Part shown: positions 1 to 7,229 of the stretch, piece after piece
How positions within the stretch are numbered: position 1 is the stretch's first letter
How the letters are laid out: the number at the start of each line of letters is the position of its first letter
From: Chitinophagaceae bacterium IBVUCB1
Lineage (GTDB): Bacteria; Bacteroidota; Bacteroidia; Chitinophagales; Chitinophagaceae
Direction of reading: 5' to 3'
NCBI GenBank assembly: GCA_002127285.1
Contig: NFUW01000002.1
Span: 1,585,630 to 1,649,629 of the forward strand
Length of the DNA stretch: 64,000 nt
Translations under genes and position numbers: made by a program
The notes under the pieces: generated by a model
The model's input: the letters and a program-made list of their open reading frames with translations, nothing else
The model's database searches: none
What the model was told of the DNA's origin: nothing

Positions 1-381
1 ATGGAAGGCTTGATGCACGATGCTTCAGAAGCGTTTGTTGGCGATGTAATAAAGCCATTGAAAAACATCATCGGCAAGTCGTATGACGAAGTGGAAGACC
101 GTTTCATGCAAGTAATAGTAGAAAAATTTGAACTCAACATGGCATCTATGCATCGGGTAAAAGAGTACGACAAAGCAGCATTGGAAATTGAACACCGCCA
201 CTTGCAGTTGAATGACAATAAGCCCTGGCACATGGCAATGATAGCGTACAAGCTGCCTTTCAGGGTATTGCCACCGGCAGAAGCGCGTGTAGAGTTTTTA
301 TTAGCATTCAAACAATATGCATCACCTGCCTTGTATGCAAAAATTGTGCGTGAGGACAGTGCTGTTGTAGGTAGTATTTAA
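1..381 (+). CDS. HD-domain phosphohydrolase, phage type (5' end cut by window)
   Basis: The first residues contain an H-D pair (MHDASEA, H6-D7) followed by the GD-x-x-x-PLK stretch seen in HD-superfamily nucleotide/phage hydrolases of the YfbR/YfdR kind. The reading frame is open to the left edge, so the ATG at base 1 is probably internal and an N-terminal metal-binding His is missing from view. It heads a run of closely packed small genes on the same strand. The family suggests hydrolysis of a nucleotide or phosphate ester. The substrate cannot be told, and the phage origin is inferred from the neighbours. Confidence 0.6.
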   Translation: MEGLMHDASEAFVGDVIKPLKNIIGKSYDEVEDRFMQVIVEKFELNMASMHRVKEYDKAALEIEHRHLQLNDNKPWHMAMIAYKLPFRVLPPAEARVEFLLAFKQYASPALYAKIVREDSAVVGSI

Positions 382-395
382 TTGAGTTTTAAAAC

Positions 396-845
396 ATGAG
401 TAAAAACAAATACGCGCGCTTCTTTGCCCTGCTCAAGCAGGTGAACGCCAACGGCCTGCCGTTGACAAAGGAGCAGGCGATATCAGATATCACCAAAGGC
501 AGAACTAAAAGCCTGTCAGACCTGAACCATTGGGAGCTACAGCAACTGGAGCGCGACTTATCTTCTATGACAGTCAGCAATTCTGGTAAACTATCAGTAC
601 CTGCCATGTCGGTTGAAGAGCGCAAGCGGGATAAGATGCGAAAGGCTATCATATCGCAGTTCTTGAGTATTGGCCGCACTGCTAAGGATGCAGCCAGATG
701 GGCGGAGAGCTATGGGGTTTTTGGTGTAAAAAAGAAATTCAACGATTACGATGAGCAGGAATTGTGGCAGCTTATCCGTAATGCGGAAAACGTAAAAACA
801 GACGCTATAAAAGCAGTTGCAAAGAAGTTGAAAGATGGCATATAA
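396..845 (+). CDS. Phage-type hypothetical protein, GemA-like C-terminal half
   Basis: 149 residues, basic N-terminus, no signal peptide or membrane segment. The C-terminal half (about residues 75-135) has the layout of Mu gp16/GemA-like phage proteins: a basic helix, an 'R-x-x-I-x-x-x-F' stretch, a 'YGVFGVKKKFNDY' segment and a terminal 'EQELWQLIRNAE' helix. It starts 14 bases after the preceding stop and overlaps the next gene by 11 bases, so the run is probably one translationally coupled transcript. The GemA assignment rests on layout only and could be wrong; the phage context is more secure. Confidence 0.5.
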   Translation: MSKNKYARFFALLKQVNANGLPLTKEQAISDITKGRTKSLSDLNHWELQQLERDLSSMTVSNSGKLSVPAMSVEERKRDKMRKAIISQFLSIGRTAKDAARWAESYGVFGVKKKFNDYDEQELWQLIRNAENVKTDAIKAVAKKLKDGI

Positions 846-1080
846 CCAGAACAACCTGCTGAACGAGATTGAAGAGGTGCAACAGATATACTCCAAGCAC
901 ATCCAAGAGGGTGTGACAGCCGAGTTTATATTCAACAACTACATAAAAAACATATACCATATAAGCCGTACAACTTTCTTTACCTACCTCAAGCGCAACG
1001 TTGCAAAAGAACGCAGGCTACTCAAAGAAAAGGAAGATGCGAAACGGAATTCACAACCAACTTTATTTGATATGCAATAA
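835..1080 (+). CDS. Small hypothetical phage-like protein
   Basis: 81 residues, mostly charged, helical-looking, no recognised domain. The middle (about residues 27-55: aromatic/basic, 'ISRTTFFTYLKRNV') looks like a helix-turn-helix-like DNA-contacting segment, but this is a guess. The ATG lies inside the end of the previous gene and the stop shares a base with the next ATG (TAATG), which is typical of compact phage early operons. Confidence 0.5.
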   Translation: MAYNQNNLLNEIEEVQQIYSKHIQEGVTAEFIFNNYIKNIYHISRTTFFTYLKRNVAKERRLLKEKEDAKRNSQPTLFDMQ

Positions 1081-1493
1081 TGAAAACACTGATAATGACA
1101 AGCAGCAGTTTTACAGGTTCAGTAACATTTGAATATGGTGAATCCGGCAGGCTCGAGAGGTTTTCCATCGACGCTACGATGGGTGAGGAACAAGTAAGGT
1201 GGCTTGGTAGATATATGCCTTGGTATGAAGATGACATTCAAGGGTTTTGCAGCCTTTCAGACAAGCTGGTATTCAGCCTTACAGACAGGGAGGTAACATT
1301 TGAAATGTTCTGGAACAGGTACAACGACAAGAGCCGCAGCAGCCGTAAAAAAGCGGAACAGAAATGGAACAAACTTAGTAAAGCAGATCAGGTCAAAGCC
1401 TACTGTTATATACCGGTATATCTAAAAAATAAGGGTGAAGCTGGCCTCAAATATGCAGAGACATATCTTCATGCTGAATTGTGGAATAATTAA
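1080..1493 (+). CDS. Hypothetical protein with phage replication-type C-terminal domain
   Basis: 137 residues. The first ~65 residues are unrecognised. From about residue 72 it follows a pattern common at the C-termini of phage replication proteins: 'FEMFWNRY', then 'KKAEQKWNKLS', then 'AYCYIPVYLKN', ending 'YAETYLHAELWNN' (F-x-x-FW, K-A-x-x-KW, IP-x-Y, TYL-x-x-x-W). It starts on the TAATG overlap with the upstream gene. I infer a DNA replication role; the N-terminal part could be a separate adaptor. Confidence 0.5.
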   Translation: MKTLIMTSSSFTGSVTFEYGESGRLERFSIDATMGEEQVRWLGRYMPWYEDDIQGFCSLSDKLVFSLTDREVTFEMFWNRYNDKSRSSRKKAEQKWNKLSKADQVKAYCYIPVYLKNKGEAGLKYAETYLHAELWNN

Positions 1494-1506
1494 TAATTTT
1501 GATATC

Positions 1507-1827
1507 ATGGATGGATACGATTATCTTATCAATAACAACTCGCGCAAACCAATGACCTTTGAAGATTTGTTGGAAGCCCAAAAAAAATTAAACTTATTAC
1601 CTCTGCCCGTCAACGATAATGCTGCAAGTGAACTATATCTTGAAATGAAGCAAGCTGTTGCAGAATATGCCTGTGAAGAAGACTTATTATACTATGAAAA
1701 ACAGGAGTTTTATCAGGCAAAAGATTTGTATAATGAAGTGAATATTACTAACGGCACATTGTTTATAAAATATCGTAAAGTATCAGAAAAAAGTGTTCTG
1801 GTCTCATGTTCTTTTAAGAGTAAATAA
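1507..1827 (+). CDS. Hypothetical protein, last gene of the phage-like run
   Basis: 106 residues from the ATG at 1507, 13 bases after the previous stop. A longer reading from 1435 would overlap the upstream gene by 59 bases, so I chose the internal ATG. Acidic N-terminal half (AEYACEEDLLYYEKQE) and a basic C-terminus; no recognised domain, signal peptide or membrane helix. Transcription probably ends in the following AT-rich gap. Confidence 0.45.
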   Translation: MDGYDYLINNNSRKPMTFEDLLEAQKKLNLLPLPVNDNAASELYLEMKQAVAEYACEEDLLYYEKQEFYQAKDLYNEVNITNGTLFIKYRKVSEKSVLVSCSFKSK

Positions 1828-2130
1828 TTCTGACAAAGTGTCAAAATATAGCTTTCAAAACGCTACTAAACACACCAAAAATGCAGTTTTTATTACCATT
1901 TTAAACGGTAATATGGAGGGTAATAAATCGGAGTAATTCCAAAAATACAAAAAACATTACCGTTTACACCCTGCTAATAAGCACCAACCACACCCTGTAA
2001 ATAGCAATAGAAGCGCATTACAGCCCCATTACGCCCCTCAAATATGGTAGCCTTATGGTAGTCAATGGTAGTTCAATAACAGGGCAAAAAAGGGCTTTTT
2101 TTTCTTTGTATTATGCTACAGCATTGGTTT
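1828..2130. promoter_or_regulatory. Phage-remnant regulatory gap with operator-like and iteron-like repeats
   Basis: AT-rich gap with no convincing gene. Three copies of TTACC(A/G)TTT occur, two of them forming a near-palindrome at 1893-1911 and one at 1957-1965; AAACGGTAAT (1903-1912) and ATTACCGTTT (1956-1965) are an exact inverted pair. Further on, ATGGTAG is repeated at 2044, 2055 and 2065, about one helical turn apart. Such arrays are usual for phage repressor operators or replication origins; which one applies here is not known. Confidence 0.45.
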
Positions 2131-2517
2131 TTAGGGGAATGGTAATAGATTTGTACTTTTGGTTCTGCCCCTTAGTAATTCCTTTCTTTTTCTATCCAAT
2201 GCACGCAATTGTTCGGTCATTTCTTCCTGATAAATGAAACCGTTTTTCAGTTTCAGCAGTTTGAAGCGGTGGATGCAATCGTCTATAAAAACACGCACTT
2301 CTTCGGGGGTTAGTTCTTCTAATAGCTTGGATAGATGAATGTAGGCAAACTCGTCTTTGATGTTGTAGCGGTAGTCTTCGCTGCTGCGCAGTGTTTCCAT
2401 CAGTGCCCACCATATGCCGTAGCCCTTCATGCCATATACGGCTTTGAGAGACATGAGTGCGGGTTGGTTCATGGCGTTTTTGTCATGTGCAAACCAGTGG
2501 TTGTCTTTTCTTTTCAT
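2131..2517 (-). pseudogene. Truncated replication initiator-like protein (Lin1244/Lin1753, DUF4373-type N-terminus)
   Basis: 128 residues. The opening (WFAHDKNAMNQPALMSLKAVYG-like, then YGMKGYGIWWALMETL) is the N-terminal domain of phage/plasmid replication proteins of the Lin1244/Lin1753 family: 'F-x-HD-x-x-A', 'L-x-x-x-YG-x-x-GYG-x-x-x-x-L-x-E'. Relatives I know of run to about 200-300 residues. Here the frame stops just after the basic linker following 'GFIYQEEMTEQL', so the DNA-binding C-terminus is missing. It is opposite in strand to the other phage-like genes and marks the right edge of the remnant. It could be an intact short version, but truncation is more likely. Confidence 0.5.
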
Positions 2518-2555
2518 GTGTGTAGTATTATTTGGTAAAAGAATATTTATTAAAA

Positions 2556-2563
2556 CAAAAATA
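2556..2563 (-). promoter_or_regulatory. -7 promoter box (TATTTTTG) for the 2131-2517 gene
   Basis: On the minus strand the sequence matches the Bacteroidota -7 consensus TAnnTTTG, 38 bases upstream of the start at 2517. No TTTG at the expected -33 distance is obvious. Confidence 0.4.
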
Positions 2564-2699
2564 CAATTTTTAGTACTTTTATTTATATTTTACGGATAGT
2601 ATTTTTTATGTATTTTAGTGGCGTACATCATGATGCGCTTATGCTTGAAAAGTGCAGGTTATTTGCGTTTTTCTTATATTCGTGTAAACACTTATAAGT

Positions 2700-3347
2700 A
2701 TGATACCTGTAACGAAGATTTTTAAGAGCCTGTTATTGGCATTTGTATTGCCACTATTTGTATATGCCGGCGATGTACCCGATGCAAAAGAACTGACCCA
2801 CATCAGCAACGATATGTATGCCGCTAACAATAAAAACTATCTGCTGGCAGATGCCCTGCGCGATGACTTTATTAAGTCTGGTGAGGCTTTCAGCTACACC
2901 TATGCCTTAGGTACGCTTACTATCAACAACAAGCCATTGCCCGAACCTTATAATACACAGTATGTAGAAAGGATGAAAACATTGCTTGAAAGAACAGGGG
3001 GAGTGAACACCGTTTTTTCCATGAATAGCAATAAATTATCTGTAGCCGACCTCACAAATCCACAAGGCAGCTATAGCAACTATACCATAGCGAAAAACAA
3101 AGCAGAAGCGTTGCAGCGCACCAGATGTTCGGAAGAGCTTGATGTGGTACTGAACGAGATGTATGCAGATGGCTTGATACAGGATTTGCAAAATATGCAC
3201 TTTGTATGGAAGGGCGACGACCTGCGTGTAAACGGTAAAAAACTAAAGGGTGCTACGGCAGAAAAATACAATGCCAGACTGAATGCCATAGACGGACTGC
3301 GCAGCGGCAAGGGGGCTTATCGTTTTTCTCGTGCTACAAAGGGGTAG
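2700..3347 (+). CDS. Secreted hypothetical protein with a duplicated motif
   Basis: 215 residues with a signal peptide (residues 1-23, ending VYAG). Two internal copies of one unit can be aligned: residues ~48-95 (LLADALRDDFI ... LTINNKPLPEPYNTQY) and ~146-197 (VLNEMYADGLI ... LRVNGKKLKGATAEKY). The unit 'L-x-x-x-L-x-x-DGLI ... L-x-VNGKK-x-x-x-x-x-x-KY' is familiar from Bacteroidota periplasmic and BlaR1/MecR1-associated proteins, but has no known function that I can name. It is convergent with the acyltransferase, with only 9 bases between the stops. Confidence 0.65.
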   Translation: MIPVTKIFKSLLLAFVLPLFVYAGDVPDAKELTHISNDMYAANNKNYLLADALRDDFIKSGEAFSYTYALGTLTINNKPLPEPYNTQYVERMKTLLERTGGVNTVFSMNSNKLSVADLTNPQGSYSNYTIAKNKAEALQRTRCSEELDVVLNEMYADGLIQDLQNMHFVWKGDDLRVNGKKLKGATAEKYNARLNAIDGLRSGKGAYRFSRATKG

Positions 3348-3356
3348 CATTGTTTA

Positions 3357-4508
3357 TTAGGTTTTATCTCTCAGCTTTTGCAGCCACAATATACTTGGGC
3401 GTTCTGCCACAAGGTATAGCAGGTATGCTACGCCAACAGATGCCACTACACCTGCCAGCCATACAAACAGGTTGTCAATATTATCAAACCCATAGCCCAG
3501 CCTGTAGCACATAATCTTGACACAAAATATACTGGCAAGATGCGTAACGTAGAGCGTGTAGCTGTAATGCCCCAGTTTATCGAGCCAATTGATTATCACT
3601 TGATGCTTTAAAGCGCCAAACAACAGCCACACGGTAAAAGCTGCTGATATAATAGCCGTTACCTTGTTGGATACTTCATGAAACAGATGCCCTTTTACCC
3701 ATACAAACAGTACAAATGATACGATACTGATGATATAAAACGGCCACTTGCCAATACGAAAGCTGCTAACCAGTTTTTCTCTGTATTGATACATCAGCAC
3801 ACCCAGCAAAAAGAAGATGCTGTAATCGCATACAAAAAGCCATAGCGAATGATAATCGTCCTCTTCATGAAAATAGATACCCGTCAGCCACAAGCCCGCC
3901 AACACTCCCGCTACAGTAAGCAACATCCATACGCGCATATATTTTATAAGCCATGGCGCAAGGATGTAAAAAATAACTTCTAACGGCAGCGACCAGTATT
4001 GATGTGTCAGGTAATCGTGCCGGAAGACATAGAGCAAAGACAATAGTATGTTTGATGCTTGTGCAAACGTAGCATAGTGCGTAGCAATAGACGGCTCTCC
4101 GTTGTAGCTGCTATAGTATAGCTGCGGTGCAGCCACTCTTGCAATATTGAACGCGACAAACGCCCACAATAAGCCGATGATATAAGTTGGGTACAGGCGG
4201 ATAGCCCTGCGTTTTAAGAACCCCGCTATACCTGCCGACTTGGATATACTATGCGCTATGGAAAAACCCGACAGCAAAAAGAACATGATAACAAACTCTG
4301 CCCCAAGGCTGGTAAACTGCATAGCAATCATCATCAGCCATTCCCACCATGCCCAGCTTGCCTTGGCATGTACATGGGCGGCATACAGTATATCGTTGCT
4401 AAAGAGCCAGCCACGCGCATGGTTCAGCACCACGCCCAAAGCGGCTATGCCCCGCAGCGCATTTACAATACGCCAGTTTATCTTTACAATCTCTTTGCTT
4501 GCAGGCAT
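3357..4508 (-). CDS. Acyltransferase 3 family membrane protein (OafA/YrhL type)
   Basis: 383 residues, about ten membrane helices. The N-terminal 'NWRIVNALRGIAALGVVLNHARGW' stretch carries the R-G-x-A-A-x-x-V-x-x-x-H signature of acyltransferase-3 proteins, with the putative catalytic His in 'LNHARG'. 'HQYWSLPLEVIFYILAPW' is a second family motif. These integral enzymes O-acylate surface glycans or lipids; the acceptor is unknown. No signal peptide is needed. It diverges from fabG across a 205-bp gap that holds an inverted repeat at 4572-4591. Confidence 0.85.
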   Translation of the reverse strand: MPASKEIVKINWRIVNALRGIAALGVVLNHARGWLFSNDILYAAHVHAKASWAWWEWLMMIAMQFTSLGAEFVIMFFLLSGFSIAHSISKSAGIAGFLKRRAIRLYPTYIIGLLWAFVAFNIARVAAPQLYYSSYNGEPSIATHYATFAQASNILLSLLYVFRHDYLTHQYWSLPLEVIFYILAPWLIKYMRVWMLLTVAGVLAGLWLTGIYFHEEDDYHSLWLFVCDYSIFFLLGVLMYQYREKLVSSFRIGKWPFYIISIVSFVLFVWVKGHLFHEVSNKVTAIISAAFTVWLLFGALKHQVIINWLDKLGHYSYTLYVTHLASIFCVKIMCYRLGYGFDNIDNLFVWLAGVVASVGVAYLLYLVAERPSILWLQKLRDKT

Positions 4509-4571
4509 TCTGTTTTACTTTCTGCACTGTAATAGTAAAAAAAGTTAAACCCATAACTATAATGCAAATTC

Positions 4572-4591
4572 GTTAATAACTCATTATTAAC
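4572..4591. repeat. Inverted repeat between divergent acyltransferase and fabG genes
   Basis: GTTAATAA (4572-4579), a CTCA spacer, then TTATTAAC (4584-4591): a perfect 8-bp palindrome with a 4-bp centre. It lies between two divergent starts. It could be an operator or simply a small stem. Confidence 0.4.
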
Positions 4592-4713
4592 AAGAAAGGA
4601 GTTTTATTAGTTACGTTGTGTGAATAGCTATAGTCGTATAAAGATATGGGGCAAGTGTTATCTGCTAATCAAGTATTTTATTACTTTAGCCCTTACAAAT
4701 CCACTACTTTCTG

Positions 4714-5460
4714 ATGAAACTGTTAGATAATAAAGTAGCCCTCGTAACGGGTGCCAGCCGAGGCATAGGCGAGGCCATAGCCATCAAATTTGCCGAGCAT
4801 GGTGCAAATGTGGCTTTCACCTACCTATCCAGCGACGAAAAAGCACAGGCACTGGAAGCCAAGCTGAAAAGCTACGGCGTGAATGCCAAAGCATACAAGA
4901 GCAATGCGGCAGACTATGCAGCGTCTGAACAACTGGCTGCCGATGTACTCAAAGACTTCGGCACTATAGATATATGTGTAAACAACGCAGGCATCTCTAA
5001 AGACAACCTGCTGCTGCGCCTTACACCCGAACAGTGGGACGATGTGATACAGGCCAACCTGAAATCGGTGTACAACCTTACACGTCAGGTAATAAAGCCC
5101 ATGATGAAGGCACGCTCCGGCAGCATCATCAACATGAGCAGTATAGTAGGCGTAGAGGGTAATGGCGGGCAAAGCAGTTATGCCGCATCCAAAGCAGGTA
5201 TCATCGGCTTTACCAAAAGCATAGCGCAGGAACTGGGCAGCCGCAACATACGCTGCAATGCCATAGCCCCCGGCTTTATAGAAACGGATATGACACACTA
5301 CCTGCAAGACGGTGGTGCGGAAAAATGGTTTCAGCAGATACCGATGGCTCGTTTTGGCAAGCCTGAAGAGATAGCCAATGTAGCCCTGTTTCTTGCCAGC
5401 GATATGAGCAGCTATGTAAGCGGACAGGTCATCAACGCCTGCGGTGCTATGAGTACTTAA
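4714..5460 (+). CDS. fabG: 3-oxoacyl-[acyl-carrier-protein] reductase
   Basis: 248 residues, the usual SDR length. The NADPH-binding motif TGASRGIG is at residues ~13-20, the NNAG motif near residue 90, and the catalytic Ser/Tyr/Lys triad is in 'INMSSIVGVEG...SSYAASKAG' (Tyr and Lys four apart). It reduces beta-ketoacyl-ACP in each elongation cycle of type II fatty acid synthesis in the cytoplasm. fabH follows on the same strand after a 180-bp repeat-filled gap, which supports a fatty-acid locus. Confidence 0.93.
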   Translation: MKLLDNKVALVTGASRGIGEAIAIKFAEHGANVAFTYLSSDEKAQALEAKLKSYGVNAKAYKSNAADYAASEQLAADVLKDFGTIDICVNNAGISKDNLLLRLTPEQWDDVIQANLKSVYNLTRQVIKPMMKARSGSIINMSSIVGVEGNGGQSSYAASKAGIIGFTKSIAQELGSRNIRCNAIAPGFIETDMTHYLQDGGAEKWFQQIPMARFGKPEEIANVALFLASDMSSYVSGQVINACGAMST

Positions 5461-5603
5461 CAAAGTCGTAAGTCGTGAGGTATGAGTAGTGAGTAGCAGT
5501 AAAATAATATTTGTAAACTGCAATGGAAATGATAACTATATACATTTTTTAACGCAAATCGTATGACTTTCGACTCACGACTCAAACCTCACGACTAAAT
5601 ACT
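5461..5603. repeat. Inverted pair of AGTCGTGAG-type low-complexity repeats
   Basis: 5463-5500 consists of diverged 8-9-mers of the AGTCGTAAG/AGTCGTGAG/GAGTAGTGAG kind. 5562-5603 carries the reverse complement (CGACTCACGACTC, CCTCACGAC). Together they could form an imperfect long hairpin between fabG and fabH. The same word family recurs near 57.9-58.1 and 58.8 kb. Confidence 0.6.
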
Positions 5604-5612
5604 ATTTTCAAC

Positions 5613-5620
5613 TAACTTTG
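5613..5620 (+). promoter_or_regulatory. -7 promoter box (TAACTTTG) for fabH
   Basis: Exact TAnnTTTG match 20 bases before the fabH ATG. It suggests fabH has its own promoter despite following fabG. Confidence 0.5.
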
Positions 5621-5640
5621 CATCTCTTAAAGATTTATTA

Positions 5641-6657
5641 ATGCAGAAGATAACGGCTGCGATAACAGCAGTGGGCGGGTATATACCCGACTACATAGTG
5701 ACGAATAAAGAACTGGAGACGATAGTAGATACTACCGACGAATGGATAACCACACGCACTGGCATTAAAGAACGCCGTATGCTGAAGGGCGAAGGCAAGG
5801 GCAGCAGCGATATGGCGGTAGAAGCGGTAAAAGAAATCTTTAAAAAACGCCCAGACATTACTGCCGAAGATATAGAGCTGGTTATCTGTGCTACTACTAC
5901 CCCCGATTTTCAGTTTCCAGCTACTGCCAATGTAGTGTGCGATAAGGCAGGTATGAAAAATGCCTTCGGGTACGATATCAATGCCGCATGCAGCGGCTTT
6001 TTGTTTGCGCTTACTACAGGGGCGCAGTTTATAGCCAATGGCAGCTACAAAAAAGTGATAGTAATAGGTGTAGATAAAATGAGCTCTATACTGAACTACG
6101 AAGACCGTACAACCTGCATCATATTTGGCGATGGCGGCGGTGCTGTATTGCTGGAACCCGATACCGATGGCTACGGACTGGTAGATAGCGTACTGCGCAG
6201 CGATGGCGCAGGCCGTGCGCACCTGCACCAGAAAGCAGGGGGCTCTGTAAAACCCGCGACGGTAGAAACGGTGATGAACAAAGAACATTTTGTGTATCAG
6301 GAAGGGCAAACGGTATTTAAGTTTGCAGTAAAGAATATGGCTGATGTGGCCGCGCAGATAATGGAACGCAACAGCCTGACGGCAGACGCTATACAATGGC
6401 TGGTACCGCATCAGGCCAACCTGCGTATTATAGCTGCCACCTACGAACGTATGGGCCTGCCAATAGAAAAAGTAATGATAAACATAGAGCGATACGGCAA
6501 TACCACCAACGGTACGCTACCCCTCTGCCTGTGGGATTACGAAAAACAACTGCACAAAGGCGACAACATCGTACTGGCTGCTTTTGGTGGTGGTTTTACA
6601 TGGGGTGCTACCTACATCAAATGGGCGTATGATGGTGCTAAGTATAGTTTGAAGTAG
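5641..6657 (+). CDS. fabH: 3-oxoacyl-[acyl-carrier-protein] synthase III
   Basis: 338 residues, the normal KAS III length. The catalytic Cys117 is in 'AACSGFLFAL', the His in 'VPHQANLRI' and the Asn in 'YGNTTNGT', giving the Cys-His-Asn triad. It condenses acetyl- or branched acyl-CoA with malonyl-ACP to start fatty acid synthesis. Branched starters are common in Bacteroidota, but specificity cannot be read here. A strong terminator-like hairpin follows at 6709-6732. Confidence 0.93.
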   Translation: MQKITAAITAVGGYIPDYIVTNKELETIVDTTDEWITTRTGIKERRMLKGEGKGSSDMAVEAVKEIFKKRPDITAEDIELVICATTTPDFQFPATANVVCDKAGMKNAFGYDINAACSGFLFALTTGAQFIANGSYKKVIVIGVDKMSSILNYEDRTTCIIFGDGGGAVLLEPDTDGYGLVDSVLRSDGAGRAHLHQKAGGSVKPATVETVMNKEHFVYQEGQTVFKFAVKNMADVAAQIMERNSLTADAIQWLVPHQANLRIIAATYERMGLPIEKVMINIERYGNTTNGTLPLCLWDYEKQLHKGDNIVLAAFGGGFTWGATYIKWAYDGAKYSLK

Positions 6658-6708
6658 TTTTGTGGAGTAGAAAGTAGTTAGTAGAAAGTATAAAGTGAAT
6701 ATTGACAG

Positions 6709-6732
6709 AGCCCCGCGTATTGCGGGGCTTTT
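6709..6732 (+). terminator. Rho-independent terminator after fabH
   Basis: AGCCCCGC (6709-6716), loop GTATT, GCGGGGCT (6722-6729), then TTTTG. A GC-rich 8-bp stem about 50 bases after the fabH stop. Confidence 0.75.
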
Positions 6733-6746
6733 GTAATTAGACACAC

Positions 6747-6850
6747 ATCCCCCTGATGCTGCTGTACGCAGCATCGTCCCCCTTCAAAGGGGGAGTTTAG
6801 GGGTTATTGTTAAAACAAAACTCCCCTTTAGGGGATTTAGGGGTTAATAG
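6747..6850. repeat. CCCCTTTAGGGG-type intergenic repeat with a hairpin
   Basis: The gap before panD has two passes of a C-rich/G-rich phrase (CCCCCTTCAAAGGGGGAG and CTCCCCTTTAGGGGATTTA), each partly self-complementary. A perfect 8-bp hairpin, GATGCTGC/GCAGCATC, is at 6755-6775. The same phrase type recurs at 53,052-53,086 and 53,131-53,154. It appears to be an interspersed intergenic element rather than part of panD. Confidence 0.5.
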
Positions 6851-6851
6851 T

Positions 6852-6859
6852 TACCTTTG
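6852..6859 (+). promoter_or_regulatory. -7 promoter box (TACCTTTG) for panD
   Basis: Exact TAnnTTTG match ending 7 bases before the panD ATG at 6867, so the mRNA would start at or next to the start codon. Confidence 0.5.
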
Positions 6860-6866
6860 CGGCGCA

Positions 6867-7211
6867 ATGCAAATAGAAGTATTAAAATCGAAAATACACC
6901 ATGTGCAGATTACGGAAGCTAATCTGAACTACATCGGCAGTATTACGATAGACGAAGACCTGATGGATGCTGCCAACCTGATAGAGAACGAGAAAGTGCA
7001 GGTACTGAGCATGGACAACGGCGCACGTCTGGAAACCTATGTAATAAAAGGCAAGCGCGGCAGCGGTATGATTTGCATGAACGGCCCAGCGGCACACCGC
7101 ATTGCCGTAGGGCATACGGTTATCGTCATTTCTTACGCCCATATGGATTTTGAGCTGGCAAAGCAATACAAGCCCGCCATCATCTTTCCCAAAGAGGGTA
7201 ATAAACTATAA
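6867..7211 (+). CDS. panD: Aspartate 1-decarboxylase
   Basis: 114 residues from the ATG at 6867. A reading from 6807 would add 20 residues translated from the repeat and is not credible. The self-cleavage site Gly24-Ser25 is in 'NYIGSITID', which generates the pyruvoyl cofactor; Tyr22 and '[10 protein letters not shown]' are family positions. It makes beta-alanine from aspartate for pantothenate/CoA synthesis. It is followed 18 bases later by the flippase-like gene. Confidence 0.93.
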   Translation: MQIEVLKSKIHHVQITEANLNYIGSITIDEDLMDAANLIENEKVQVLSMDNGARLETYVIKGKRGSGMICMNGPAAHRIAVGHTVIVISYAHMDFELAKQYKPAIIFPKEGNKL

Positions 7212-7229
7212 TGCTTATCTTTAAAAGAT

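Noticed and set aside
4240-4548. Plus-strand frames opposite the acyltransferase N-terminus
   Set aside because: Shadows of the minus-strand gene, which has clear family motifs there.
5638-6411. 257-codon minus-strand frame opposite fabH
   Set aside because: Antisense shadow of fabH; the translation is Tyr/His/Cys-rich without motifs, while fabH is complete on the plus strand.
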